Shown in pieces: positions 1 to 7,683 of a stretch of DNA of 64,000 bases (the stretch's first letter is position 1; every line of letters starts with the position of its first letter). The stretch spans positions 186,001 through 250,000 of the forward strand of contig NZ_BSSA01000004.1 in NCBI RefSeq assembly GCF_030268885.1, given 5' to 3'. Position numbers and translations under genes: made by a program. Below the pieces are notes generated by a model that was not told the origin of the DNA, searched no databases, and saw only the letters and a program-made list of their open reading frames with translations. Source of the DNA: Kitasatospora phosalacinea (GTDB taxonomy: Bacteria; Actinomycetota; Actinomycetes; Streptomycetales; Streptomycetaceae).

Positions 1-556
1 CGGCCCGGGTGCCGGTGCCGGTGTGGCCCAGCACCACGACGGCCTCGGCGAACGGCTTGACCTCGACCACCAGGTGGGCGAAGGCGGTGCCGCCCTCGCC
101 GTGGACGTCGATCCGGACCGGCTCGGTGAGCACCGTCTCCTCGGGGACGGTCACCACCAGGGCCTGCTCGAAGGCGCTGAACGCCTGCGCGGCGACCCGG
201 TCCACCGGGGTGCCGGCCCTGCCGACCCGGGCGTCGTCCCGGCCGACCAGCTCGGAGGTGACGCCCTCCGGCAGGCCCAGCTCGATCTTGTCCTCGCCCT
301 TGGCGGCGTCGGCCGCCGTGCCGTCGTGCAGCCCGCCGAGGCGGTGCAGGGGGGTGAACCGCCAGTCCTCCTCGCGGCCGGTGGGCACCGGGAAGTCGTT
401 GACGTCGAAGGACGGCTTGACGGCGACCCGGGCGTCGATCGGCTGCCGGACGGTGTCGCGCCCGGTGCCGGGGCCGGCGAGCTGCTCTCCGGCGCCGGCG
501 GTGCCGACCTCGATCGAACCGGCGGTGGTGGAGCCGGGGGTGTTCTGCTCAGCCAT
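1..556 (-). CDS. sufD: Fe-S cluster assembly protein SufD (partial, C-terminus beyond window)
   Basis: SufD is the scaffold partner of SufB and SufC in the SUF system that builds [Fe-S] clusters in the cytosol. About 185 N-terminal residues are visible; the reading frame stays open to the left edge. The N-terminal signature GREEDWRFTPL (residues 60-70) is the SufB/SufD-family RxExWRxTxL motif. The start is ATG (complement of 554-556). It lies 58 nt downstream of sufB on the same strand, so it is the third visible gene of a sufR-sufB-sufD operon that presumably continues (sufC, sufS, sufU) outside the window. Identity rests on motif and operon context. Confidence 0.93.
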   Translation of the reverse strand, partial: MAEQNTPGSTTAGSIEVGTAGAGEQLAGPGTGRDTVRQPIDARVAVKPSFDVNDFPVPTGREEDWRFTPLHRLGGLHDGTAADAAKGEDKIELGLPEGVTSELVGRDDARVGRAGTPVDRVAAQAFSAFEQALVVTVPEETVLTEPVRIDVHGEGGTAFAHLVVEVKPFAEAVVVLGHTGTGTRA

Positions 557-614
557 GGCTGTTCGTGTTGCTCTCTTTCGGGAATGGTCGACGGGTGGCG
601 GGGCTGACGGCGCG

Positions 615-2027
615 TCAGCCGACCGCGCCCTCCATCTGCAGCTCGATCAGCCGGTTCAGCTCCAGCGCGTACTCCATCGGCAGCTCGCGGGCGATCGGCT
701 CGACGAAGCCGCGCACGATCATCGCCATCGCCTCGGTCTCGCTCAGGCCGCGGCTCATCAGGTAGAACAGCTGGTCCTCGGAGACCTTGGAGACGGTCGC
801 CTCGTGGCCCATCGACACGTCGTCCTCGCGGACGTCCACGTACGGGTAGGTGTCCGAGCGGGAGACGGTGTCCACCAGCAGCGCGTCGCACAGCACGTTC
901 GACTTGGCGCCGTGCGAGCCCTCGCCGATCTCGATCAGGCCGCGGTAGGAGGTGCGGCCGCCGCCGCGCGCCACCGACTTGGAGACGATGTGCGAGGAGG
1001 TGTTCGGCGCCATGTGGACCATCTTCGCGCCGGCGTCCTGGTGCTGGCCCTCGCCCGCGAAGGCGATCGAGAGGGTCTCGCCCTTGGCGTGCTCGCCCAT
1101 CAGGTAGACGGCCGGGTACTTCATGGTGACCTTGGAGCCGATGTTGCCGTCGATCCACTCCATGGTCGCGCCCTCGTACGCCACGGCGCGCTTGGTGACC
1201 AGGTTGTAGACGTTGTTCGACCAGTTCTGGATGGTCGTGTAGCGGCAGCGGCCGCCCTTCTTGACGATGATCTCGACCACCGCGGAGTGCAGCGAGTCCG
1301 AGGAGTAGATCGGCGCGGTGCAGCCCTCGACGTAGTGGACGTAGGCGTCCTCGTCGACGATGATCAGCGTCCGCTCGAACTGGCCCATGTTCTCGGTGTT
1401 GATCCGGAAGTAGGCCTGCAGCGGGATGTCCACGTGCACGCCCTTCGGCACGTAGATGAACGAGCCGCCGGACCACACCGCGGTGTTCAGCGCGGCGAAC
1501 TTGTTGTCGCCGGCCGGGATGACGGTGCCGAAGTACTCCTTGAAGAGCTCCGGGTGCTCCTTGAGCGCGGTGTCGGTGTCCAGGAAGATGACGCCCTGCT
1601 CCTCCAGGTCCTCGCGGATCTGGTGGTAGACGACCTCGGACTCGTACTGGGCGGCGACGCCGGCCACCAGGCGCTGCTTCTCCGCCTCCGGGATGCCGAG
1701 CTTGTCGTAGGTGGCCTTGATGTCGGCGGGCAGGTCCTCCCAGGACTCGGCCTGCTTCTCGGTCGAGCGCACGAAGTACTTGATGTTGTCGAAGTCGATG
1801 CCCGACAGGTCGGAGCCCCAGGTCGGCATCGGCTTCTTGCCGAACAGCTTGAGGCCCTTGAGGCGGAGGTCGAGCATCCACTCGGACTCGTTCTTCTTCG
1901 CCGAGATGTCGCGGACGACCGCCTCGCTCAGACCGCGCTTGGCGGCGGCTCCGGCGGTGTCCGAGTCGGCCCAGCCGTACTCGTACTTGCCGAGGCCTTC
2001 GAGCTCGGGGTGTGCGATGTCAGTCAT
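615..2027 (-). CDS. sufB: Fe-S cluster assembly protein SufB
   Basis: Core scaffold of the SUF [Fe-S] assembly complex, 470 aa, close to the usual length. It starts [11 protein letters not shown] with a GGAGG ribosome site 6-7 nt upstream; the ATG overlaps the sufR stop (ATGA at 2024-2027), so the two are translationally coupled. Family motifs include [10 protein letters not shown] near the N-terminus, [20 protein letters not shown] in the beta-helix core and [10 protein letters not shown] near the C-terminus. Cys380 (in NVLCDALL) and Glu409 (in GHEAT) occupy the positions I would match to the E. coli Cys405/Glu434 pair used for nascent cluster assembly (inferred by eye). Regulation should follow SufR. 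Confidence 0.97.
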   Translation of the reverse strand: MTDIAHPELEGLGKYEYGWADSDTAGAAAKRGLSEAVVRDISAKKNESEWMLDLRLKGLKLFGKKPMPTWGSDLSGIDFDNIKYFVRSTEKQAESWEDLPADIKATYDKLGIPEAEKQRLVAGVAAQYESEVVYHQIREDLEEQGVIFLDTDTALKEHPELFKEYFGTVIPAGDNKFAALNTAVWSGGSFIYVPKGVHVDIPLQAYFRINTENMGQFERTLIIVDEDAYVHYVEGCTAPIYSSDSLHSAVVEIIVKKGGRCRYTTIQNWSNNVYNLVTKRAVAYEGATMEWIDGNIGSKVTMKYPAVYLMGEHAKGETLSIAFAGEGQHQDAGAKMVHMAPNTSSHIVSKSVARGGGRTSYRGLIEIGEGSHGAKSNVLCDALLVDTVSRSDTYPYVDVREDDVSMGHEATVSKVSEDQLFYLMSRGLSETEAMAMIVRGFVEPIARELPMEYALELNRLIELQMEGAVG

Positions 2028-2881
2028 GCGAGGTTCCTCCGCGCGGACGAGCCGTTTTCGATGGGGGACGTACCGGCAGTCGGCGCGGCACCGGGCGTCC
2101 GGGCGGACGACGGTGCGGCACCGGGTGCCGGCACATACGTGGTGCAGACCCCGTCGCCGTGGGCGATGGTGGCCAGCCGTTGCACATGGGTGCCCAGGAG
2201 CTGGGAGAAGACCTCGGTCTCCGCCTCGCAGAGCTGCGGGAACTGCTCGGCGATGTGCGCGACCGGGCAGTGGTGCTGGCAGAGCTGGGCGCCGGCCGGT
2301 GCGGCGGGCGCAGCGGCGGCGGACGGGACGCGCCGCACCGTGGCAGCGTACCCGTCGGCACTGAGCGCCTCGGCCAGTGCCTCGGCGCGCCGCTCGGCGG
2401 CGGCCGCGGCCAGCGCGTCCTGGTAGCGCTCGCCCTGCTTGGCGAGCCGGGCCCGGGCGAAGGCGGCGACCGCCTCCTCGCCCGCGCTGCCGCCGCCGGC
2501 CGTCTCGGAGATCCAGCGCAGCGCGTCGGCGGCGAGCTGGTCGTAGGCCTGGTAGAAGGCGTCGCGCCCGCCGTCGGTGAGCGCGAACACCTTGGCCGGG
2601 CGGCCCCGGCCGCGGCTGCCGTGGACCCGCTGCTCGCGGGCGTGCACCAGCCCGGCGGCGGCCAGGCCGTCGAGGTGGCGGCGGACGGCCGCCGGGGTCA
2701 GGCCGAGGCGGCTGGCCAGGTCGGCGGCCGAGGAGGGGCCGTGGTCGAGGATCGAGCGGGCGACCCGGTCCCGGGTCGCCAGGTGGGCCTCGGCCAGGGC
2801 CTCCGGGGCCGCCGCGGGCACGGCGCAGCCGGGAGCGTCGGGCTCCCCGGACTGGGTCTCGTGCTCGCGGATGTTTTTCAC
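2024..2881 (-). CDS. sufR: SufR-type Fe-S-sensing transcriptional repressor
   Basis: DeoR/ArsR-like winged-helix regulator, 285 aa from the chosen GTG. The N-terminal wHTH is around [20 protein letters not shown]. The C-terminal half carries Cys201, Cys205, Cys218 and Cys246 in a [18 protein letters not shown] context, the pattern expected for an [Fe-S] cluster in SufR. SufR holding a cluster represses the suf operon and derepresses when clusters are lost. It is first in the operon and overlaps sufB by 4 nt. The frame is open upstream to a GTG at 2929, but the GTG at 2881 (MKNIREHE) matches how such proteins usually begin. It has no Shine-Dalgarno and sits 6 nt after a -10-like AACAAT, suggesting a leaderless mRNA. 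Confidence 0.9.
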   Translation of the reverse strand: MKNIREHETQSGEPDAPGCAVPAAAPEALAEAHLATRDRVARSILDHGPSSAADLASRLGLTPAAVRRHLDGLAAAGLVHAREQRVHGSRGRGRPAKVFALTDGGRDAFYQAYDQLAADALRWISETAGGGSAGEEAVAAFARARLAKQGERYQDALAAAAAERRAEALAEALSADGYAATVRRVPSAAAAPAAPAGAQLCQHHCPVAHIAEQFPQLCEAETEVFSQLLGTHVQRLATIAHGDGVCTTYVPAPGAAPSSARTPGAAPTAGTSPIENGSSARRNLA

Positions 2882-2894
2882 AACACGATTGTTG
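2881..2894. promoter_or_regulatory. Candidate SufR operator CAAC-N6-GTTG
   Basis: CAACACGATTGTTG is a perfect CAAC-N6-GTTG inverted repeat touching the sufR start codon and covering the -10-like box. I recall CAAC-N6-GTTG as the motif described for Streptomyces SufR; not checked here. Its position fits autorepression of sufR-sufB-sufD. Confidence 0.75.
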
Positions 2895-2917
2895 CGTAAT
2901 TCGTCGGCCGGAAACAA
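2888..2917 (-). promoter_or_regulatory. Candidate suf operon promoter
   Basis: On the minus strand TTGTTT (2917-2912), an 18-nt spacer and AACAAT (2893-2888) resemble a primary sigma promoter. The start codon follows after 6 nt, so transcription would begin at or next to the GTG. The palindrome above overlaps the -10. Confidence 0.5.
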
Positions 2918-2953
2918 GCCGTGACCCACGCCTCACCGGTGTCGTCCGTCACG

Positions 2954-2967
2954 AAAGGCAAGCCTTA
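2954..2967. promoter_or_regulatory. Small inverted repeat between sufR and the ABC genes
   Basis: AAGGCAAGCCTT (2955-2966) is a 5-bp-arm palindrome in the 124-bp divergent gap. It partly resembles an actinobacterial iron-box (DmdR/IdeR) core, but too weakly to name the regulator. Confidence 0.3.
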
Positions 2968-2992
2968 CCCGGGGAGCGGTGTGAGCTGCTCC

Positions 2993-2998
2993 TAGACT
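2993..2998 (+). promoter_or_regulatory. -10 box of ABC transporter genes (leaderless type)
   Basis: TAGACT ends 7 nt before the ATG at 3006 with no Shine-Dalgarno between, the layout of a leaderless Streptomyces transcript. No clear -35 was found. Confidence 0.5.
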
Positions 2999-3005
2999 CG
3001 CCGGT

Positions 3006-3923
3006 ATGCATGCAGACCCCGCCGTCGAGGTGACCGCACTGGTCAAGCGGTACGGCGACAAGACCGCCGTGGACGGGCTGAGCCTGACCATCGCCCGGGG
3101 CACCGTGACCGCGGTGCTGGGCCCCAACGGCGCGGGCAAGACCACCACGATCGAGACCTGCGAGGGCTACCGCCGCCCCGACGCGGGCACCGTCCGGGTG
3201 CTCGGCCTGGACCCGGTCGCCCGAGCCGCGCAGCTGCGGCCGCGGATCGGCGTGATGCTCCAGTCCGGGGGCGTGTACGCCGGTGCGCACGCCCTCGAAA
3301 TGCTCCGGCACACCGCCAGGCTGTACGCCCACCCGCTGCCGGTCGGCCCGCTCGCCGAGCGCCTCGGCCTGGACTCCTGCGGCCGCACCCCGTACCGCCG
3401 GCTCTCCGGCGGCCAGCAGCAGCGCCTCGCCCTGGCGATGGCCGTGGTCGGCCGCCCCGAGCTGGTCTTCCTGGACGAGCCCACCGCCGGCCTCGACCCG
3501 CAGGCCCGCCGCGCCACCTGGGAGCTGGTCACCGAGCTGCGCGCCGCGGGCGTCACCGTCGTCCTCACCACCCACCAGATGGACGAGGCCGAGCAGCTCG
3601 CCGACGAGGTCGCCGTCGTCGACCGCGGCCGGGTCATCGCCCAGGGCTCCCCCGACGCGCTGCGCGGCACCGAGGCCCGGCTGCGCTTCGACGGCCCGCC
3701 CGCCCTCGACCTGGCCCCGCTGCGCAAGGTCCTCCCCGACCGGGCCGTGGTCACCGAGACCGCCCCCGGCTCCTACCGCGTCGAGGCCGAACTCGACGCC
3801 GCCCTGCTGGCCGCCGTCACCGGCTGGTGCGCCGAGGCCGGGGTGATGCCCGACAGGCTCGCGGTGCAGCGCCGCAGCCTCGAAGACGTCTTCCTCGACC
3901 TGACCGGACGGGACCTGCGATGA
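3006..3923 (+). CDS. ABC transporter ATP-binding protein
   Basis: Cytosolic ATPase of a two-component ABC-2 type exporter, 305 aa. Walker A GPNGAGKTT at 39-47, Q-loop Gln86, signature LSGGQQQR at 133-140, Walker B LVFLDE at 153-158, and H-loop His190 are all intact. The C-terminal 80 residues form the variable domain seen in drug/antibiotic exporters of the CcmA/DrrA class, ending SLEDVFLDLTGRDLR, which is typical of that class. The stop overlaps the permease ATG (ATGA), so subunits are made together. Substrate unknown; lying beside suf and heme A genes does not by itself define one. Confidence 0.93.
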   Translation: MHADPAVEVTALVKRYGDKTAVDGLSLTIARGTVTAVLGPNGAGKTTTIETCEGYRRPDAGTVRVLGLDPVARAAQLRPRIGVMLQSGGVYAGAHALEMLRHTARLYAHPLPVGPLAERLGLDSCGRTPYRRLSGGQQQRLALAMAVVGRPELVFLDEPTAGLDPQARRATWELVTELRAAGVTVVLTTHQMDEAEQLADEVAVVDRGRVIAQGSPDALRGTEARLRFDGPPALDLAPLRKVLPDRAVVTETAPGSYRVEAELDAALLAAVTGWCAEAGVMPDRLAVQRRSLEDVFLDLTGRDLR

Positions 3924-4690
3924 CCGCCACCGACCTCACCCCCCGCCCGGGCGCCGCCCCGGTCGGCCGGATGCTGCTCGCGCAGACCGCCCTGGAGACC
4001 AGGATGCTGCTGCGCAACGGCGAGCAGCTGCTGCTCACCGTGGTCATCCCGACCCTGCTGCTGGTGCTGTTCTCCGCGGTCGACGTGGTCGACGTGGAGG
4101 GCCCGGGCGAGCGGGTCGACTTCCTGGCGCCCGGCCTGCTGGCGCTGGCGGTGATGTCCACCGCGTTCACCGGGCAGGCCATCGCCACCGGCTTCGAGCG
4201 CCGCTACGGCGTGCTCAAGCGGCTGGGCGCGACGCCGCTGCCGCGCTGGGCGCTGCTGTCCGCGAAGACCGGCTGCGTGCTGGTCACCGAGCTGCTGCAG
4301 GTGCTGCTGCTGTCCGGCATCGCCCTGGCGCTGGGCTGGTCCCCGCACGGCAACCCGCTGGCGGTGCTGCTCCTGCTGGTGCTGGGCACCGCCGCGTTCT
4401 CCGGCCTGGGCCTGCTGATGGCGGGCACCCTGCGGGCCGAGGCCACGCTGGCCGGGGCCAACCTGGTGTTCGTCCTGCTGCTGCTGGCGGGCGGCGTGGT
4501 CGTCCCGCTGTCGAAGTTCCCCGGCGCGGTGCGCCCGGTGCTGGAGCTGCTGCCGATCTCGGCGCTCTCCGACGGCCTGCGCTCGGTCCTGCAGCTCGGC
4601 GGCGGCGTCCCCTGGGCCGACCTCGGCCTCCTGGCCGGCTGGTCGGTGCTGGGCCTGGCCGCCGCGTCCCGCCTCTTCCGCTGGGAGTAG
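3920..4690 (+). CDS. ABC-2 type transporter permease
   Basis: Membrane partner of the preceding ATPase, 256 aa with six predicted hydrophobic segments (for example LLTVVIPTLLLVLFSAV near 50-66 and VLLLLVLGTAAFSGLGLLM near 155-173). The motif PISALSDGLRSVLQ in the C-terminal third is typical of ABC-2 permeases of the DrrB type. The ATG at 3920 is in a 4-nt overlap with the upstream gene. A perfect 14-bp hairpin follows the stop. Substrate cannot be told from sequence. Confidence 0.92.
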   Translation: MTATDLTPRPGAAPVGRMLLAQTALETRMLLRNGEQLLLTVVIPTLLLVLFSAVDVVDVEGPGERVDFLAPGLLALAVMSTAFTGQAIATGFERRYGVLKRLGATPLPRWALLSAKTGCVLVTELLQVLLLSGIALALGWSPHGNPLAVLLLLVLGTAAFSGLGLLMAGTLRAEATLAGANLVFVLLLLAGGVVVPLSKFPGAVRPVLELLPISALSDGLRSVLQLGGGVPWADLGLLAGWSVLGLAAASRLFRWE

Positions 4691-4703
4691 CCCGGCACGG
4701 AGG

Positions 4704-4734
4704 ACGGCCCCGGGAGCGGTGCTCCCGGGGCCGT
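4704..4734. terminator. Bidirectional hairpin terminator between convergent genes
   Basis: 14-bp perfect stem (4704-4717 with 4721-4734) with a 3-nt loop, between the ends of the ABC permease (plus) and the surface protein gene (minus). No U-tract, as is common in Streptomyces. Confidence 0.8.
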
Positions 4735-4752
4735 CGCCGTTCCACCCGCCGG

Positions 4753-6051
4753 TCAGGAGGCGCCGTTGGCCTTCTTGCGGCGCGCCGCGTAGACGATGCC
4801 GCCGCCCGCGGCGAGCACCACGATGCCGCCGACGGTCAGCGTGGTGATGCCCTCGGCGCCGGTGAAGGCCAGGCCGCCACCGCCACCGCCACCGCCGCCG
4901 TTCGAGCCGCCGCCGGTGGAGCCGCTGCGGCTCGCCGACGGGGACGGGGCCGCGCTGCCCGGGCCGCTCGCGCTCGGCGACGGGCTCGCGGAGCCGCCGG
5001 GCGTCGCCGGGGCGCTGCCGGACGGGGCCGGGCTCCCGGGGGTGCCGGTGCCGGTGCTCGCCGACGGCGAGGGGCTGCTGGACGGCACGGTGGTGGTGCC
5101 GCCGGGCAGGCAGCCGGCGAACGGGTAGTGGTGGGTCTCCGCGCCGCCGCTGCCGGTCAGCGACTTGGCCCACACCGACCCGTTGACCGGGCCGCCGGTG
5201 CCGAGCTCGAACGCCGCGTTCGGGGCGAGGATGCTGCCCGGCCAGGCGTTGCCGCTGCGCTTGGTGACCGAGGTCGCGGTCGGGAAGTTCCACAGCAGCT
5301 TGGCGCGCTCGGCGCCGCCGTCCGCGGACTGCGACTTGTCGTCCTGGACGTAGGCCGACCTGGCGTGGTCCCAGATCCAGAACCCGGTGGTCGGGCCCTT
5401 GTTCTGGTCGTACGCGCCGCCCGTGACGTTGACGATCGTGGTGGAGCCCGCCGGGACCTTGAGGTAGACGTCCCCGGCCTTCTGCAGCACCTCGGCGGTG
5501 ACGGTGAACACGTTGGTGGTCGCGTCGGTGCCGGTGAAGGTGATCGTCCGGTCCTGGGAGACCGGGGCGCCACCCGTGGTCTTCGCCAGTTCGGTGGAGA
5601 CGTGCCGCAGGTTGGCGAACTCCTTGCCGAAGTCGATCGGCGAGGTGCCCTTGGAGACGCCCTCCAGCTGGCCGCCGCCGACGACCTTGCCGGCGTAGAC
5701 GCCCTTGCCCTTCATGACCTGGACGTGGGCGCCGTTCTGGATCAGGTCGCCGCCCACCACCAGCGCGTAGCCGCCGGGCAGGGCGTCGACCTCGGCCTTG
5801 GTGAGCTCGTTGCCCACGGTGAAGCCGGACTTGCTGAAGTCGGCGTTGCCGCCGACCGCGACCGCCCCCTCGGCGTCCGGGCTGTGGGTGTCGTTGCCCT
5901 CGATGAACTCGCCGTACTTCCCGGCGACCCCGAGGTCGAAGCAGGTGCCGCCCGTCGCGGGGGCGGCGGTCGCGGCGGTCGGGACGACCAGGGCCGCGAG
6001 GGCGAGCGAGCCACCGAGCGCCACGGCGGCAGCGGATATGGACTTGCGCAT
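4753..6051 (-). CDS. Choice-of-anchor A family surface protein, sortase substrate
   Basis: Secreted wall-anchored protein, 432 aa. The N-terminus has a signal peptide (MRKS, hydrophobic stretch, cleavage near ATAAPA, about residue 30). The body (about 35-300) matches the choice-of-anchor A domain: EGAVAVGGNADF, GYALVVGGDLI and GSILAPNAAF are recognisable pieces. A Pro/Ser/Thr/Gly-rich stalk then leads to LAFTG at 394-398, a transmembrane helix and an RRKK tail. LAxTG is the signal read by class E sortases of Streptomyces. Start ATG at 6051 has a GGAG site about 10 nt upstream. Function beyond display on the cell wall is unknown; no sortase gene is in the window. Confidence 0.9.
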   Translation of the reverse strand: MRKSISAAAVALGGSLALAALVVPTAATAAPATGGTCFDLGVAGKYGEFIEGNDTHSPDAEGAVAVGGNADFSKSGFTVGNELTKAEVDALPGGYALVVGGDLIQNGAHVQVMKGKGVYAGKVVGGGQLEGVSKGTSPIDFGKEFANLRHVSTELAKTTGGAPVSQDRTITFTGTDATTNVFTVTAEVLQKAGDVYLKVPAGSTTIVNVTGGAYDQNKGPTTGFWIWDHARSAYVQDDKSQSADGGAERAKLLWNFPTATSVTKRSGNAWPGSILAPNAAFELGTGGPVNGSVWAKSLTGSGGAETHHYPFAGCLPGGTTTVPSSSPSPSASTGTGTPGSPAPSGSAPATPGGSASPSPSASGPGSAAPSPSASRSGSTGGGSNGGGGGGGGGLAFTGAEGITTLTVGGIVVLAAGGGIVYAARRKKANGAS

Positions 6052-6282
6052 GTGCAGGAGACTCCGCGTGTGGGTGCGGGCAGGAGTGTGAGATGAGCCC
6101 AATCCGGAAAAAGGTATGGACCAAGCCGCACTCTCGCGGCCGACGACTCGGCAGGTCAAGGCCGTTGACCGACACGCTCGAAATGATCCTTTTTGTCTCC
6201 CGCCCGTACCGGAACGTTTCAGCTCCGACCGCCCCCCGCCCGCACCGCCGCGCCCGGGGCCGGAGCACCGCGTAAGCCCGCC

Positions 6283-6288
6283 TACGAT
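6283..6288 (+). promoter_or_regulatory. -10 box of ctaA (leaderless type)
   Basis: TACGAT lies 6 nt before the GTG at 6295 and no ribosome site is present between, pointing to leaderless transcription of ctaA. Confidence 0.55.
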
Positions 6289-6294
6289 GGTCCG

Positions 6295-7245
6295 GTGACC
6301 AACCCGCTCTCCCTCCTCGCCGAACGCTGGCACCCGACCCCGCAGCACGTCCGCCGGGCGGCGCTGGCCGCACTGGTGATGAGCGTGGTGATCGTGGTGA
6401 CCGGCGGCGCCGTCCGGCTGACCGACTCCGGCCTGGGCTGCACCACCTGGCCCGCCTGCACCGACGGCAGCGTGACGCCGACGCCGGAGATGGGCGTGCA
6501 CGGCGTCATCGAGTTCACCAACCGGATGCTCACCTACGTGCTGTCCGCCGCGATCGGCTGGTTCATCCTGGCCGCCCGCTGCGCGAAGCCGTGGCGCCGC
6601 TCGCTGACCCGGCTCGGCTGGGCCCAGTTCTGGATGGTGGTCGCCAACGCGGCGCTCGGCGGCGTCACCGTGCTGACCCACCTCAACCCGTACGTGGTGG
6701 CGCTGCACATGGTCGCCGCCCTGGGCCTGGTCTGGGCGGCCGTGCTCGGCTGGGAGCGCGGCAAGGAGGGCGACGGCGCGCCGCACCTGCTGGTGGCGCC
6801 CGGGATCCAGCGCTTCGCGCAGGTGCTGGTGGCCTCGATCGGCGCGCTGGTGCTGGCCGGCACGCTGGTCACCGGCGCGGGCCACCACCCGGGTTCGGCC
6901 GGCACCTGGCGCATCCCGGTCGACTACGACCGCCTCGCCCAGGCCCACGCCGACCTGGTGTTCCTCTCGGTGGGCCTGACGCTGGCCGCGCTGCTGGTGT
7001 TCGCCGCGGTCAAGGCCCCGCCCGCCGCCCGGGCCCGGGTGCGGGAGCTGTTCGTCCTGCTGCTGCTGCAAGGGCTGCTCGGCTTCGTCCAGTACTTCAC
7101 GGACGCCCCGGAGGCCATGGTCGGCCTGCACATGCTGGGCGCCGCGGTGATCTGGGGCGCCGCCCTGCGCGTCCCGCTGGCGCTGCGCACCCGGGCGGGC
7201 ATCCCGGCCCAGTCCGCGGCCCCGTCCGCCGAACTGGTCGCCTGA
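6295..7245 (+). CDS. ctaA: Heme A synthase (COX15/CtaA)
   Basis: Integral membrane enzyme that oxidises the C8 methyl of heme O to make heme A for cytochrome c oxidase. 316 aa, eight predicted helices. Conserved heme-ligand histidines sit in VHGVIEFTNR, ALHMVAALGL, QAHADLVFLS and GLHMLGAAVIW; Glu in IEFTNR is the usual catalytic acid. A Cys pair (GLGCTTWPACTDG) lies in the first loop, as in the Gram-positive enzymes. The GTG at 6295 is preferred over an upstream frame-open start because it follows a TACGAT box and begins at the usual place. The next enzyme partner, ctaB, is 2.4 kb downstream on the other strand. Confidence 0.94.
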   Translation: MTNPLSLLAERWHPTPQHVRRAALAALVMSVVIVVTGGAVRLTDSGLGCTTWPACTDGSVTPTPEMGVHGVIEFTNRMLTYVLSAAIGWFILAARCAKPWRRSLTRLGWAQFWMVVANAALGGVTVLTHLNPYVVALHMVAALGLVWAAVLGWERGKEGDGAPHLLVAPGIQRFAQVLVASIGALVLAGTLVTGAGHHPGSAGTWRIPVDYDRLAQAHADLVFLSVGLTLAALLVFAAVKAPPAARARVRELFVLLLLQGLLGFVQYFTDAPEAMVGLHMLGAAVIWGAALRVPLALRTRAGIPAQSAAPSAELVA

Positions 7246-7294
7246 GCCCCCGCACCGCCCCGCACCGGAGCAGCGCGAGGCCCCGGAACGCACG

Positions 7295-7322
7295 ACGGCC
7301 CGCCGGTCACCCGGCGGGCCGT
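7295..7322. terminator. Hairpin terminator between ctaA and the 110-aa gene
   Basis: 12-bp perfect stem (7295-7306 with 7311-7322), TCAC loop, followed by TT on the plus strand. Serves two convergent genes. Confidence 0.75.
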
Positions 7323-7338
7323 TCCCGTGCGCGGCGGG

Positions 7339-7671
7339 TCAGATCTGGATGCCCGCCATCCGCTTCCACTCGTACGGGCCGGTCCTCACCTTCAGGCCCA
7401 GCTCGCCCTCGAAGCTGTCGTGCAGGGTGATCCCGGCCAGCTCGGCGGCCCGGCGGCCGACCGGGTAGCTGGGCGCGACCTGGTCGCCCCAGGCGCCGTC
7501 CGCGCCGACCAGGACGATCCGGGTGGCGACGGCGCCGACGTACTCCACGACGCCGTCGGCGCTGCCGCCGTGCTGCGCGGCGAAGCTGCTCAGGTGCTTG
7601 GCAATGCGCTTGGCGCGGCGCTCGGCGCGGGCGTCCGGCGCGGTGGTGGTGGCGGTGTCCGCGTTGGTCAT
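7339..7671 (-). CDS. Conserved actinobacterial hypothetical protein, 110 aa
   Basis: Small soluble protein with a basic N-terminal segment (RAERRAKRIAKHLSSF) followed by a compact alpha/beta region ending TGPYEWKRMAGIQI. I do not recognise a named domain. Codon usage is normal for the window, and the length and ATG start look genuine: TAGCAT lies 6 nt upstream of the ATG, so it may be leaderless, with the promoter overlapping the pobA stop region. It does not overlap pobA (10 nt apart) and shares its strand, but the own promoter suggests separate expression. Confidence 0.7.
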   Translation of the reverse strand: MTNADTATTTAPDARAERRAKRIAKHLSSFAAQHGGSADGVVEYVGAVATRIVLVGADGAWGDQVAPSYPVGRRAAELAGITLHDSFEGELGLKVRTGPYEWKRMAGIQI

Positions 7672-7677
7672 GTCCGC

Positions 7678-7683
7678 ATGCTA
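7678..7683 (-). promoter_or_regulatory. -10 box for the 110-aa gene
   Basis: TAGCAT on the minus strand, 6 nt before the ATG at 7671, overlapping the pobA stop codon at 7681. Confidence 0.4.

Noticed and set aside
2954..2967. Iron box for a DmdR/IdeR regulator
   Set aside because: Only the inner palindrome fits; the outer consensus bases do not.
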